Source: an uncultured Roseburia sp.
GTDB lineage: Bacteria > Bacillota_A > Clostridia > Lachnospirales > Lachnospiraceae
DNA: 64,000 nt
Assembly (NCBI GenBank): GCA_900557275.1
Contig: USRX01000008.1
Coordinates: forward strand, 1 to 64,000
Reading direction: 5' to 3'
Position numbers and translations under genes: made by a program. Below are positions 14,836-24,018 of this stretch, one piece after another (position 1 is the first letter of the stretch; each line of letters opens with the position of its first letter). Under the pieces are notes generated by a model. That model ran no database searches. It worked only from the letters and a program-made list of their open reading frames with translations, and was not told the DNA's origin.

Positions 14836-16668
14836 ATGGATAATGAAAAAATTGAAAACCTTCTGAATTTATCGTTGAACAGTACGCGGGAGGAGCGGGA
14901 ACGTTCCAGTGTGTTGGAGACCGGCTATTCCAGCCAGGAAGATACATGGGAAGTAATCATTAAATTTTCCGGGGAATTTCAGGAACTGCTGCAGAAATTC
15001 CCCCAGATCAGAGGTCAGGAACTGCTGTATCAGTATGCACTTCTGATCGTGCCGGAGTCGATGGTAGACATTGTGGCAGCAGATAAGCAGGTGGCATACA
15101 TGGAGAAGCCGAAGAGGTTATTTTTTGCCGAACGGAATGTTTTCTGTAATCTGACGAAAGATAGTGACCAGATAAAAAACAGATTTGTAAATCGAGTAGA
15201 AGAGAATATGGTTCTGTCATCCACTCAGTTTTCTGATGACACCGGCAAAGGTGTAATCATTGCCATTATTGATTCAGGTATCGACTATGCGCATCCGGAT
15301 TTTTGCAATTCAGATGGAAGTACAAGGATTCTGGAACTGTGGGATCAGACCTTGAACCGGGTGTATACGCAGGTGGAGATTAATGCAGCATTACAGGCTC
15401 CAACGGAGCAGCAGCGGTATGAACTTGTGCCAAGCCGGGATATTTCCGGCCATGGAACCCATGTGACCGGGATTGCAGCCGGAAATGGCAGGGCTTCCGG
15501 GGGGAGGTATGTGGGTGTGGCGCCGGAGAGTTCCCTGCTGATCGTGAAGCTTGGTGTGGCAAAGACCAATGGTTTTCCCAGAACGACGGAGCTTATGGCA
15601 GCGGTGGATTATGTTCTTCGCAGGGCAGAACAGTATCAGATGCCCGTGGCGGTCAATCTGAGTTTTGGAAATAATTATGGCGGACATGATGGAAGGTCAT
15701 TGCTGGAAACTTACCTGAATGAGGTGTCCTCTTACTGGAAAAATGTGATCGTTGCAGGGACCGGCAATGAGGGGACATCCAGAATTCATACGTCGGGGCG
15801 ATTTCCTATGCAAAATGAGACATCTGTTTTCCTGAAACAGAAGGGAACAACGTCAACAGCGTCAGAAGTAAAATCAGAAGCGATTCCTGCTACAATAAAC
15901 AATACAGTACCGCAGGATATCCAACTGGCTGTAGGTGCTTATGAAACCGGCTTCAGCCTGCAGATCTGGAAGTCTTATGCGGATGATATGCGGGTTACGG
16001 TCATACATCCCAATGGGATCAGCAGCAGCGAGATCCGTCTGGAACAGGGGATACAGCGGATCTATCTGGAGGGTACGGAGCTGCTGGTGTATTACGGAAC
16101 GCCGCTTCCCTATACGGTCAGTCAGGAAGTGTTTCTGGATTTTATTCCATCCGGAGCGTATGTGGATAGTGGCGTGTGGATCATTCGGCTGACTCCCGGC
16201 AGGATCGTGGAAGGAAGTTATGATATGTGGCTGCCCTGGCAGGGTGGACTGAGTGAGGGAACCGGTTTTTTATATCCTACGGAAGAAACAACACTGACGA
16301 TACCGTCTACCGCAGATAAAGTGATCTCTGTGGCGGCATATGATTCCAGATATCAGACGCTGGCAGATTTTTCCGGCCGGGGCTACACGCGCAATCGCAC
16401 GGAGATCAAGCCGGATGTGGCAGCGCCGGGCGTGGATATTATTGCCGCAGCACCGGGGGGCGGATACGATACTCGAACCGGAACTTCTATGGCAGCCCCA
16501 TATGTGACCGGGCTTGCAGCAAGGAAGATGCAGCGGGGCATCGTGCAGGGAGAAGATCCCTATTTGTATGGAGAGAAGATCAAAGCGCAGTTTCATCGGG
16601 AAGCCCGGCCGCTGGATGTGCGGCGGGAGTATCCGAATCCGGAGCTGGGGTGGGGGATTCTTGAATGA
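14836..16668 (+). CDS. S8 family subtilisin-like serine protease (Csp-like)
   Basis: A 610-aa subtilase with an intact triad: Asp 146 in IIDSGIDYAHP, His 206 in GHGTHVTGIAAG and Ser 551 in GTSMAAPYVTG. A long insert at about 300-500 separates His and Ser, as in the clostridial Csp-type proteases. There is no signal peptide; the N-terminal region of about 110 residues is a prodomain-like segment ending near KPKRLFF. I prefer ATG 14836 (MDNEKIENLLNL, the common family start) over ATG 14818, which has its ribosome site too close. The substrate is unknown; relatives act in spore germination or peptide processing. Monocistronic. Confidence 0.9.
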   Translation: MDNEKIENLLNLSLNSTREERERSSVLETGYSSQEDTWEVIIKFSGEFQELLQKFPQIRGQELLYQYALLIVPESMVDIVAADKQVAYMEKPKRLFFAERNVFCNLTKDSDQIKNRFVNRVEENMVLSSTQFSDDTGKGVIIAIIDSGIDYAHPDFCNSDGSTRILELWDQTLNRVYTQVEINAALQAPTEQQRYELVPSRDISGHGTHVTGIAAGNGRASGGRYVGVAPESSLLIVKLGVAKTNGFPRTTELMAAVDYVLRRAEQYQMPVAVNLSFGNNYGGHDGRSLLETYLNEVSSYWKNVIVAGTGNEGTSRIHTSGRFPMQNETSVFLKQKGTTSTASEVKSEAIPATINNTVPQDIQLAVGAYETGFSLQIWKSYADDMRVTVIHPNGISSSEIRLEQGIQRIYLEGTELLVYYGTPLPYTVSQEVFLDFIPSGAYVDSGVWIIRLTPGRIVEGSYDMWLPWQGGLSEGTGFLYPTEETTLTIPSTADKVISVAAYDSRYQTLADFSGRGYTRNRTEIKPDVAAPGVDIIAAAPGGGYDTRTGTSMAAPYVTGLAARKMQRGIVQGEDPYLYGEKIKAQFHREARPLDVRREYPNPELGWGILE

Positions 16669-16864
16669 ACATGATCTGACAATGATTTCCCGTGCATAAA
16701 AAGAGAGGGATGATAAGGACATCAGGGTAAAAATAAGATTTGGATCCGGTTGTTTATGATTAAGAAAAGATGGTAGAATAAGCTTGATTTTAAAGAGGGG
16801 TTTTTTTATAATACAGATGTTACAAGACCTGTGTGAACTTTATGAAAGGATATAACTTTAACAT

Positions 16865-17599
16865 ATGAAAGTAACATACCTGGGACACAGCGGATTTTTA
16901 TTGGAAACAGACGCAGCATATTTTATGTTTGATTATTATACAGGAAAGATCCCGGAATTAAATAAGGAGAAGCCATTGCTTATATTCTCCAGCCACAGAC
17001 ATCCGGATCACTACAATCGGGAGATCTGGAAGTTCAGAAAACAATATCCGAAGGTGCAGTATATTTTATCAAAGGATATTAATTTTTCACAGAAAGCAGT
17101 TACAAAGCTGGGACTGACAGAAGAGGAGGCTTCCAAAGTGATCCGCCTTGCGGGCAATGCTGATCGGACGTTGAAGCTTGCAAACGGACATTCTGTGAGG
17201 GTCGAGACTTTCCGGTCTACAGATGAAGGCGTGGCTTTTTATCTGACTATCGACAAAAAAACAACGGTATTTCATGCGGGTGATCTGCATCTGTGGCTCT
17301 GGGAAGAAGAGGGCAGCGGTTACATGAAGCAGATGGAGAAGAATTTCTATCAGTTTACGCAGAAGTTAAAAGGCCGTCATACAGATATCGCATTTCTGCT
17401 TCTTGATCCGAGACTGGAAAATCATACGTTCGATGGCATGGATGCTTATATCGAGATGCTGCATCCGTCTGTCGTATTCCCCATGCACATGTGGGATAAA
17501 TATTACTGGATCGACCGGTATCTGAAAGCGCGGCCGGAGATCAAGAGATCCGGTATCATGAAAAAGACGGAGGCGCCGGGGCAGTCGTTTCATATATAG
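16865..17599 (+). CDS. Metallo-beta-lactamase-fold hydrolase
   Basis: A 244-aa MBL-fold protein of the UlaG/YtkL-like group. ATG 16865 follows GAAAGGATATAAC. The metal motif reads HRHPDH (residues 42-47), the HxHxDH signature; later ligands are Asp in FHAGDLHLW near 140 and His in VFPMHMWDKY near 204. It would be a cytoplasmic dinuclear-zinc hydrolase; the substrate cannot be deduced. The 80-bp repeats start 6 bases after its stop codon. Confidence 0.88.
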   Translation: MKVTYLGHSGFLLETDAAYFMFDYYTGKIPELNKEKPLLIFSSHRHPDHYNREIWKFRKQYPKVQYILSKDINFSQKAVTKLGLTEEEASKVIRLAGNADRTLKLANGHSVRVETFRSTDEGVAFYLTIDKKTTVFHAGDLHLWLWEEEGSGYMKQMEKNFYQFTQKLKGRHTDIAFLLLDPRLENHTFDGMDAYIEMLHPSVVFPMHMWDKYYWIDRYLKARPEIKRSGIMKKTEAPGQSFHI

Positions 17600-17605
17600 G
17601 GAATA

Positions 17606-17758
17606 ATGAGTGCAAGAGAGCCAACATACTTGTATGATTGACGAATGGTGATCATGAACTGCGTTTGTTCATGTTATAACGAGTGCAAGGGAGTCAATAT
17701 ATGCACATGATTGACGAACGGCGAATGTTGATCATCAATTGTTTTTGTTCATGTTAGA
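17606..17758 (+). repeat. 80-bp promoter-proximal repeat, two diverged units
   Basis: Unit 1 (17606-17678) has lost about 7 bases in the middle; unit 2 (17679-17758) is full length. Orientation is plus, toward the VOC gene at 17811. The final -10 box has decayed (TTAGAAT), but ATGATATAAAG follows directly. The CATAC-TT-GTATG hairpin is kept in unit 1. Confidence 0.8.
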
Positions 17759-17810
17759 ATATGATATAAAGTAATAAGTATATAAAATAGATAACAAGGA
17801 GAATACCATA

Positions 17811-18179
17811 ATGAACTTTAAAATGATCCACGAAAATTACAACGTATACGACCTTCAGAAATCACTGGATTTCTACAAAGAAGCATTGGGACTGGAAGAG
17901 AAACGCAGAAAAGAAAGCACAGACGGTTCTTTTATCATCGTATATGTAGGAAATGATGAGACAGACTTTGAGCTGGAGCTGACCTGGATGCGTGACATGG
18001 ATCGCCCGTATAATCTGGGAGACTGTGAGTTCCATCTTGCATTTTCAGTTCCGGATTTTGAAGGAGCGCATGCAAAACACAAAGAAATGGGATGCATCTG
18101 TTTTGAAAATGAAGAGATGGGAATCTACTTTATCGAAGATCCGGATGGATACTGGCTGGAGATCCTTCCGGAGAAATAA
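17811..18179 (+). CDS. VOC/glyoxalase I-like protein
   Basis: A 122-aa glyoxalase I-like protein, ATG 17811 after AAGGAG. It shows YDLQKSLDFYKEALGLEEKR, FELELTW and a C-terminal FIEDPDGYWLEILPE, the standard pattern of lactoylglutathione-lyase-like VOC proteins. Metal ligands are plausible at His 7, Glu near 55, His near 76 and Glu near 118. Whether it acts on methylglyoxal adducts is not shown by context. Confidence 0.88.
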   Translation: MNFKMIHENYNVYDLQKSLDFYKEALGLEEKRRKESTDGSFIIVYVGNDETDFELELTWMRDMDRPYNLGDCEFHLAFSVPDFEGAHAKHKEMGCICFENEEMGIYFIEDPDGYWLEILPEK

Positions 18180-18191
18180 AGAGAAAGACAA

Positions 18192-18247
18192 AAATAGAGT
18201 ACCTATATTTTTGCTGAATAGCAATAAATATGGGTACTCTATTTTTT
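18192..18247. terminator. Terminator between VOC and LysR genes
   Basis: Long stem AAATAGAGTACC.ATATTT with its complement ending ATTTTTT; the genes converge, so it probably serves both. Confidence 0.88.
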
Positions 18248-18257
18248 ACAGGATGAT

Positions 18258-19163
18258 TTATGACACCGTATTTTCCGGTTCTGCTGTCAACAGACTGGTA
18301 AACAGAGGAATGACCGGATTAAAATTGTCACGTTTCCACACAGCTACAAGGATCAGTGGATCGCTCTTGTAGATCGGGAAGGAGCGGACGGATACATTTG
18401 TGGAGGAGATACAGTTATCATCCAGCACAGAAAATCCCAGCCCGGATTCTACCATGAGGAGCAGGTTCTGTGTACTGGTGGCATAATGGATCTGTTCCGG
18501 AATAAATCCGTGAATCTCACAGAGCTGTACGATATGGTCATAAGCCCCTTGGGAGATCTCCGGTTTGATTGCGATCATCGGTTCATTTTTCAGTTCTTCC
18601 AGATGGATGTAATCCTTTTTCGCCAGCGGATGAGAGGTGGAAATGACACATTTCGGACTGGATTGGAAGAACGGCTGGTAGATGACTTCAGTGTCAGGAT
18701 ATTCCAGCAGATCAAAGTCCATGGTCAGTGCGATATCGATTTCCCCTTTCAGCAGAGCATTCCGCAGTTCTTTAAATGTTCCGCGGATCAGCTGCAACTG
18801 GATGTTCGGGTGATGATCCCGCAGAGTATTCAGCGCGTAGGGAAGAAAATTCTCTGAAAGCTGCGATTCGATCACGCCGAGACTGATGGAGCCTTCCTGC
18901 CCGAGGCCGGCTTTTTTTGCTTTTTCAATGGCATTTCGTCCCTGATCCAGTAAAACAGAAAGTTCCTGATAGAGAACAGCGCCCCCCGGAGTCAGCCGTA
19001 CATATTTTTTCGTGCGGGAAAAAAGCTGGATGCCAAGCTCTGTTTCAAGGTTTGATATATTTCTGCTCAGAGAAGACTGCGCAATAAACAGATGATTGGC
19101 AGCCTCTGTAAAATTCAGATATTTTGCTACATTCAGAAAACATTCAATCTGAAAAATCGTCAC
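18258..19163 (-). CDS. LysR-family transcriptional regulator
   Basis: A 301-aa LysR regulator. The start chosen is GTG 19163, because GGAGGA lies 7 bases before it; the TTG 15 bases further upstream overlaps that site. The HTH segment FTEAANHLFIAQSSLSRNIS lies near residues 14-33, and the effector-binding domain from about 90. The nearest divergent gene is the class II aldolase (start 19498), which makes it a candidate target (inference from layout only). Confidence 0.9.
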   Translation of the reverse strand: MTIFQIECFLNVAKYLNFTEAANHLFIAQSSLSRNISNLETELGIQLFSRTKKYVRLTPGGAVLYQELSVLLDQGRNAIEKAKKAGLGQEGSISLGVIESQLSENFLPYALNTLRDHHPNIQLQLIRGTFKELRNALLKGEIDIALTMDFDLLEYPDTEVIYQPFFQSSPKCVISTSHPLAKKDYIHLEELKNEPMIAIKPEISQGAYDHIVQLCEIHGFIPEQIHYATSTQNLLLMVESGLGFSVLDDNCISSTNVSVRSFPIYKSDPLILVAVWKRDNFNPVIPLFTSLLTAEPENTVS

Positions 19164-19497
19164 AATACTCTCCTCCAAATATAAAATGCACTTTCGGGTC
19201 TTCTTTTTCTACATCATATATACTGTGAAAAGAGAAATCTTATATGAAAATTGATTTCAGAAATACTCATTTAGAAGATTCCGAGAGTACATGATAAATT
19301 ATTTGCTATATATTTTAGCATAATCTTATTTTTTATTCCAGTCAAAACAACAAACATAAAACGTTACAAAACGATAGGCTGCAAATATTATCGGTCCTAT
19401 TCTATTCAAATATGTTTGCAGTTTTCAAAAATATGTTTTTCTGTTATACTTTTATCAGTCTGGAATAAAGGATATCAGACAGAAAAGGAGAAAGAAC
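19164..19497. other. Divergent promoter region LysR / aldolase
   Basis: About 330 bases, AT-rich. TTATACTTTTATCAG near 19443 supplies a plausible -10 for the aldolase gene. No clear operator palindrome was found. Confidence 0.4.
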
Positions 19498-20208
19498 ATG
19501 AGTTTAAGTTATATGGACATCCGGGAGCAGATCTGTGATGTATGTTATAAAATGTGGCAGCGTGGCATCGTTGCGGCAAACGATGGAAACGTATCTGTAA
19601 AGCTGGAGGATGGAAGCGTCTTATGCACGCCGACCGGTATCAGCAAGAGTCTGATCAAACCGGAGATGCTGGTGCGTACTGATATGGAAGGAAATGTGTT
19701 GGAAGCGGCAGAAGGGTATCGCCCGTCTTCTGAGATGAAGATGCATTATCGTTGTTATACAGAGCGGGAAGATGTTGGCGCCGTTGTACATGCGCATCCG
19801 CCGGTAGCGACCACATTTGCGGCAGCCAATATCGCACTGGATGATTATTGCGTAATGGAAAATATCGTAAATACCGGAGCGGTTCCGGTCGTTCCGTTTG
19901 CAACACCGTCTACTGATGAAGTGCCGGAGGCAGTTGCTCCGTATCTGGAAAATCATGATGCCATGCTTCTGGCAAACCATGGAGCACTGACGGTAGGACC
20001 GAATCTGACAGCGGCTTATTATAAGATGGAATCCGTAGAGCAGTATGCCAAGACTTCCCTGTATCTGAAGATTCTCGGCGTTTCCAAAGATATGGAACCA
20101 AAGGATATCGATACGCTGATCGGTCTGCGGGAGAGATATCACATTACCGGTCGTCATCCGGGATATGTAAAATACAATCAGCTGGAGAAAGTTGAAGACA
20201 GACGATAA
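19498..20208 (+). CDS. Class II aldolase/adducin-family protein (fuculose-phosphate aldolase-like)
   Basis: A 236-aa class II aldolase. ATG 19498 follows AAAAGGAG. Zinc ligands are visible in VHAHPPVATTF (two His near 98 and 100) and LLANHGALTVG (His near 161); the conserved N-terminal ANDGNVSVKL and RPSSEMKMH segments (phosphate and substrate binding) are present. Family members are L-fuculose-1-phosphate aldolase, L-ribulose-5-phosphate 4-epimerase and related enzymes. No kinase or isomerase of the fucose pathway is adjacent, so the substrate remains open. Confidence 0.87.
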   Translation: MSLSYMDIREQICDVCYKMWQRGIVAANDGNVSVKLEDGSVLCTPTGISKSLIKPEMLVRTDMEGNVLEAAEGYRPSSEMKMHYRCYTEREDVGAVVHAHPPVATTFAAANIALDDYCVMENIVNTGAVPVVPFATPSTDEVPEAVAPYLENHDAMLLANHGALTVGPNLTAAYYKMESVEQYAKTSLYLKILGVSKDMEPKDIDTLIGLRERYHITGRHPGYVKYNQLEKVEDRR

Positions 20209-20419
20209 CAGTATATAAAGGAATTGATAATCGTATTAAATATGGAAAGTAGCGGATGTTTTATCATGTTGGAATGATGGAAAGAAAATTTTCAACGACG
20301 ATTTGAAGTGACATGTTCCATCATATACGTTCAGATTTTTGAGATGAAGATTTTGAATGCATATGAATTGAAATGAAAAAGGAACTAAAATATCACTATA
20401 GAAGAAAAGAAGGAATGAA

Positions 20420-21304
20420 ATGAACACCAGACAGATTGAATATTTTCTGGCAGTAGCAGATGAATTGAATTTTACGAGAGCGGCGGAAAAGCTATATGTG
20501 TCACAGACGGCCGTTACCCAGCAGATCAAGACGCTGGAGGAACAGCTTGGCGTCAGATTGTTTGAACGGACAAAGAAAAAGGTTATGCTGACTCCTGCGG
20601 GAGAGGTATTCCGTGGAGAGAGCCAGGAGCTTTTACATCATATCGATGCGATCACAGAAAAAGTAAAGATGACTTCTGCCGGATTCTCAGGTGTATTGAG
20701 TGTGGGATTCGTTATGGGTATGGGTAATACCACCTTGCCGGACAAAATCCGTGTGATCAATGAACATTATCCGAATATCCGGTTAAATTTCCGTTGTCAG
20801 GAACCATCAGCATTGCTGAAATCCCTGAAAAACGGAGAACATGATCTGGTATTCATGCCAGTGTTCGATGAACATTATCTGGAGGGGCTGCGCTATAAAG
20901 TATACGACAGATATTCCATGGTGGTGTTGCTGCCAAACAGACATATTCTTGCCGGCCGTGAGTCACTGACCCGTTATGATCTGCGAAATGAGAATCTGAT
21001 TCTCTGTTGTTCTGAGGATGGCAGACTGGGAGAGGAACGGCGGATGCTGGCACCATTTGAAGCAGCAGGAATCCGCCCAAATGTAGTGGCGAAGATCGAG
21101 GATGCAGAGTCACTGCTGTTTATGCTGTCTGCCAATATGGGCGTTACAATCTTACCGTCGTATCTTTTCGACCCTTTCCTGCATCATGGAAAATTGCGTG
21201 CGGTACCGTTGGTGCCACAGGAAGATTTTATTGATGTGGCTGCGGTGTGGACGCCGGATGACCAGAACCCTTCACTGGCGAAGATACTGCCATTGTTGAA
21301 TTAG
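20420..21304 (+). CDS. LysR-family transcriptional regulator
   Basis: A 294-aa LysR regulator; ATG 20420 after AAGGAATG. HTH: FTRAAEKLYVSQTAVTQQIK (residues 18-37). The effector domain contains ILPSYLF near 252, typical of the second subdomain. It follows the aldolase gene in the same direction after 211 bases and may regulate it, but the gap holds an ordinary promoter-sized region, so co-transcription is uncertain. Confidence 0.92.
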   Translation: MNTRQIEYFLAVADELNFTRAAEKLYVSQTAVTQQIKTLEEQLGVRLFERTKKKVMLTPAGEVFRGESQELLHHIDAITEKVKMTSAGFSGVLSVGFVMGMGNTTLPDKIRVINEHYPNIRLNFRCQEPSALLKSLKNGEHDLVFMPVFDEHYLEGLRYKVYDRYSMVVLLPNRHILAGRESLTRYDLRNENLILCCSEDGRLGEERRMLAPFEAAGIRPNVVAKIEDAESLLFMLSANMGVTILPSYLFDPFLHHGKLRAVPLVPQEDFIDVAAVWTPDDQNPSLAKILPLLN

Positions 21305-21886
21305 ACAGGATAGAAAAACCATATAAAAAAAGATGGTCTTTGTTTTTGAGTGGAAACAAAGATTGGAATATCAGAAATAACGTAAGAGAGGCATCGGATT
21401 GTTCCGATGCCTCTCTTAGAAGGGTTAAGGTTTTTTTAAGGGGGTTATTAAGGTTAGGTAAATTACTTTTATTAGGGGGTCCTGCGATGTAAGGATTGCA
21501 CATCACAGAAGGTTTTTCGTAATTTAGGTTTCCTTGGAAATTGTTCTTTCTCAAGGACATGCTTATCATAACCCATGTTTTAGAGAAAGAGAAATGAAAA
21601 AATAAGTCTCAATAATAAGAAAAAGTTATTAGTTAAGATTTCCTTTAGAAATGAATGGCAAAAATAATGCAAGAATTACAGAAAAAATCCGGATACATAA
21701 AATTTTTTGTTCGTTTTGACTGGAAATGTGAAGAAGAAATAAAATAAAAAATTTGAAAAAACTGTTGCGTTGACGCAGGAAATGCAAGATGATACACTGT
21801 TAAAGATTGGTTTTCTATTTATATGTTGAAAAATTTTTGCCTGATTTTACTTTCAGGGATATAAAACGAAAAATATATGTTAAGAC
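21305..21886. other. Intergenic region with strong hairpin
   Basis: About 580 bases without coding signal. A perfect hairpin AAGAGAGGCATCGGA/TCCGATGCCTCTCTT lies near 21385-21420, followed by a T-rich stretch (GGTTTTTTTAAG); it is the probable terminator for the LysR gene. The rest is AT-rich. Confidence 0.6.
21387..21420 (+). terminator. Probable terminator after LysR gene
   Basis: Perfect 15-bp stem with a four-base loop; the T tract is displaced by some 15 bases, so efficiency is uncertain. Confidence 0.55.
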
Positions 21887-21925
21887 TTGTACTGCCGATG
21901 AAAGACGGTGGAATATGGACTCATA
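21887..21925 (+). promoter_or_regulatory. Recurring TTGTACTGCCGA hairpin element, copy 2
   Basis: Exact 12-base match to the copies at 3320 and 37686. CTGCCG pairs with CGGTGG. Like copy 1 it is followed by GGACTCATATGAA. It lies 15-20 bases after a TATAAA-like box and about 45 bases before cobU, in its leader. Confidence 0.45.
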
Positions 21926-21969
21926 TGAAAAAAGAAAATTTGTATAGTTGAAAAGGAATTGAGAAACCA

Positions 21970-22551
21970 ATGTTGATCATGGTAACTGGGGGCAGCGGCA
22001 GTGGAAAGTCGGAATTTGCGGAACGATGCTGCATGGAGCTTTGCCCAAGGGAAAAAATATATATTGCGACAATGCAGCCTTTTGGAAAAGAAGGGGCTGC
22101 GCGGATACAGCGACATAAAAAATTGAGAGCGGGGAAGCATTTCCAGACGGTAGAATGTTATACAGACCTGGAGAAGCTTATTTTAAATGCTCAGACAACA
22201 TTATTGGAATGCTTGTCGAATCTGACAGCAAATGAAATGTTTACCAATGGGCTGAATGAGAAGCAGACGGTGGAAAAGATCCTGTCAGGCATATGGCATC
22301 TGCAAAAGCAGACGAAGCATCTTGTAGTCGTGACCAACGATGTATTTTGTGACGGGATTTCCTATGAACAGGAAACAGTGCAGTACATGAAAGCGCTGGG
22401 AGAGGCAAATGTGCAGCTTGCAGCGATGGCAGATATAGTTTGCGAGGTAGTGTGTGGGATTCCGCTCTTTTTAAAAGGCAATAAGATGGAATATTCTTTA
22501 CTGACAGTAGGGGAAATGGATCATAACTATATTGCGGCGAACTGGAAATAA
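21970..22551 (+). CDS. cobU: Adenosylcobinamide kinase / guanylyltransferase
   Basis: A 193-aa CobU-type enzyme of cobalamin nucleotide-loop assembly: it phosphorylates adenosylcobinamide and transfers GMP from GTP. P-loop GGSGSGKS at residues 7-14; the His of RIQRHKKLR near 47 corresponds to the guanylylated His of the family. LLECLSNLTANEMF (near 78) and VVVTNDVFCDG (near 120) are conserved blocks. ATG 21970 follows AAAGGAATTGAG. It heads a cobU-cobS-cobU-like cluster. No cobalamin riboswitch consensus is visible upstream. Confidence 0.9.
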   Translation: MLIMVTGGSGSGKSEFAERCCMELCPREKIYIATMQPFGKEGAARIQRHKKLRAGKHFQTVECYTDLEKLILNAQTTLLECLSNLTANEMFTNGLNEKQTVEKILSGIWHLQKQTKHLVVVTNDVFCDGISYEQETVQYMKALGEANVQLAAMADIVCEVVCGIPLFLKGNKMEYSLLTVGEMDHNYIAANWK

Positions 22552-22585
22552 TAGTGACATTTCCCGAAGAAGGAGTTTTAGAAAG

Positions 22586-23359
22586 ATGAATCTTTTGAAA
22601 AATATTGCGGTGGCATTTTCTATGTATTCAAAGATACCTATGCCACAATTTGCATGGACAAAAGAAAATATGCGTTATGCACTCTGTTTTTTTCCACTGA
22701 TAGGAGCGGCTGTGGGCGTGTGCGTATGGATCTGGGGACAGCTAAGTTTCAGACTGCCCTTTGGAAATCTGTTTGTGACGGGGGTATTTCTGTTAATCCC
22801 TGTGATCGTAACAGGTGGCATTCATCTGGATGGATTGCTGGATACGTCGGATGCTTTGAGTTCCTGGCAGCCGAGGGAGCGGCGACTGGAGATCTTAAGC
22901 GATTCCCATGCGGGAGCTTTCGCGATTATCGTATGCTGTTCTTATTTTATTGCGGCACTGGCAGTCTGGTCGGAGGTAACGACAGATTTGCTGTTAGTAC
23001 TGGCTGGAGGATATTGCCTCAGCCGTTCCCTCAGTGGATTTGGCATTGCCACATTTCCCTGTGCGAAAAGCAGTGGTCTGGCAGCAACTTTTGCGGACCA
23101 GGCGGATAAGAAAAAATGCAGAGTGATCCTGCTCTGTGAAGCTATCGCATCCAGTCTGTTTATGATAGGGATGCAGCCGTTATGCGGAATACTGGCGGTG
23201 GCAGCAGCATGGCTGACCATGCTTGGGTGCCGAAAGATGTGTATGAACAAATTTGGCGGCATTACAGGTGATACGCAGGGATTTTTCCTGCAGATCTGTG
23301 AGCTGCTGATGGCATTTGCAGCCGTGATCGGAAGTAAGGTGTTTATAATCAATTATTAA
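22586..23359 (+). CDS. cobS: Adenosylcobinamide-GDP ribazoletransferase
   Basis: A 257-aa integral membrane enzyme that joins adenosylcobinamide-GDP and alpha-ribazole to give adenosylcobalamin. ATG 22586 is chosen, with AAGGAG at 22570; an earlier in-frame ATG lies inside cobU. Signature GGIHLDGLLDTSDALSS (near residues 77-93) with its Asp-rich motif, DSHAGAFA near 110, and GGITGDTQGF near 221. Several hydrophobic helices, as expected for CobS. Confidence 0.94.
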   Translation: MNLLKNIAVAFSMYSKIPMPQFAWTKENMRYALCFFPLIGAAVGVCVWIWGQLSFRLPFGNLFVTGVFLLIPVIVTGGIHLDGLLDTSDALSSWQPRERRLEILSDSHAGAFAIIVCCSYFIAALAVWSEVTTDLLLVLAGGYCLSRSLSGFGIATFPCAKSSGLAATFADQADKKKCRVILLCEAIASSLFMIGMQPLCGILAVAAAWLTMLGCRKMCMNKFGGITGDTQGFFLQICELLMAFAAVIGSKVFIINY

Positions 23360-23432
23360 GAGAAAGACTAGTGAAGAAAATTCTGTATTTATAAAGACAG
23401 ACGACAGGGGAATAGAGGAGATACGGGAAGTA

Positions 23433-23894
23433 ATGATATTAATAACAGGCGGTGCATACCAGGGGAAATGTCTGTTTGCAAAACAGCTGATAAGTGACAA
23501 TAAAGTGTTTTCAGGAATAGAAAACGATATGTCAGAAAATGTATCGAATACCGAAACAGTGGCGGATACTGTTGCGATTTGTAACCAAATTCATATCGCA
23601 GATGAACGTACTACAATAGAAGAAATACAGATGGCACATATCTGGGATCATTACCATCTGTGGGTCGCTGAGCAGCTGCGGGGAAATAACGATCCTTGGC
23701 AGCAGACGCAGCAGGTGCTGGAGAAAAATCCGGATATCATCATCTGCTCCACAGAGCTTGGATGCGGGATCGTGCCCATCGAAGAGTTTGACCGAAACTG
23801 GCGTGAAGTTACGGGACGGCTGTGCTGTATGCTGGCAAAGGAAGCAAAGGCGGTATACCGTGTAAATTGCAGTATCGGCATGCAGATCAAGTAG
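23433..23894 (+). CDS. Second, shortened CobU-like protein
   Basis: A 153-aa protein sharing the ends of CobU: a degraded P-loop ITGGAYQGKCLFAKQ at the N-terminus, and DIIICSTELGCGIVPIEEFDRNWREVTGRLCC, a region typical of many clostridial CobU proteins, toward the C-terminus. The central guanylylation His block and LLECLSN segment of the first CobU are missing. It may retain a kinase-like role, partner with CobU, or be a decaying paralog. The Walker Lys is kept but the following Ser/Thr is Cys. Same strand as cobS, 73 bases downstream. Confidence 0.75.
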   Translation: MILITGGAYQGKCLFAKQLISDNKVFSGIENDMSENVSNTETVADTVAICNQIHIADERTTIEEIQMAHIWDHYHLWVAEQLRGNNDPWQQTQQVLEKNPDIIICSTELGCGIVPIEEFDRNWREVTGRLCCMLAKEAKAVYRVNCSIGMQIK

Positions 23895-24018
23895 TGATAA
23901 AGATAAATTATTAAAAGCAGTATTTCTGTATAATGTGTTGAAAAACCAGGACTATATACTGAAAACAATAGACAACAACAGACAATAGTAAATATTAAGC
24001 AGGAAGGAAATAACAAAT

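Noticed and set aside
21860..21969. Cobalamin riboswitch before cobU
   Set aside because: No B12-box (GCCACTG-like) and the leader is far too short.
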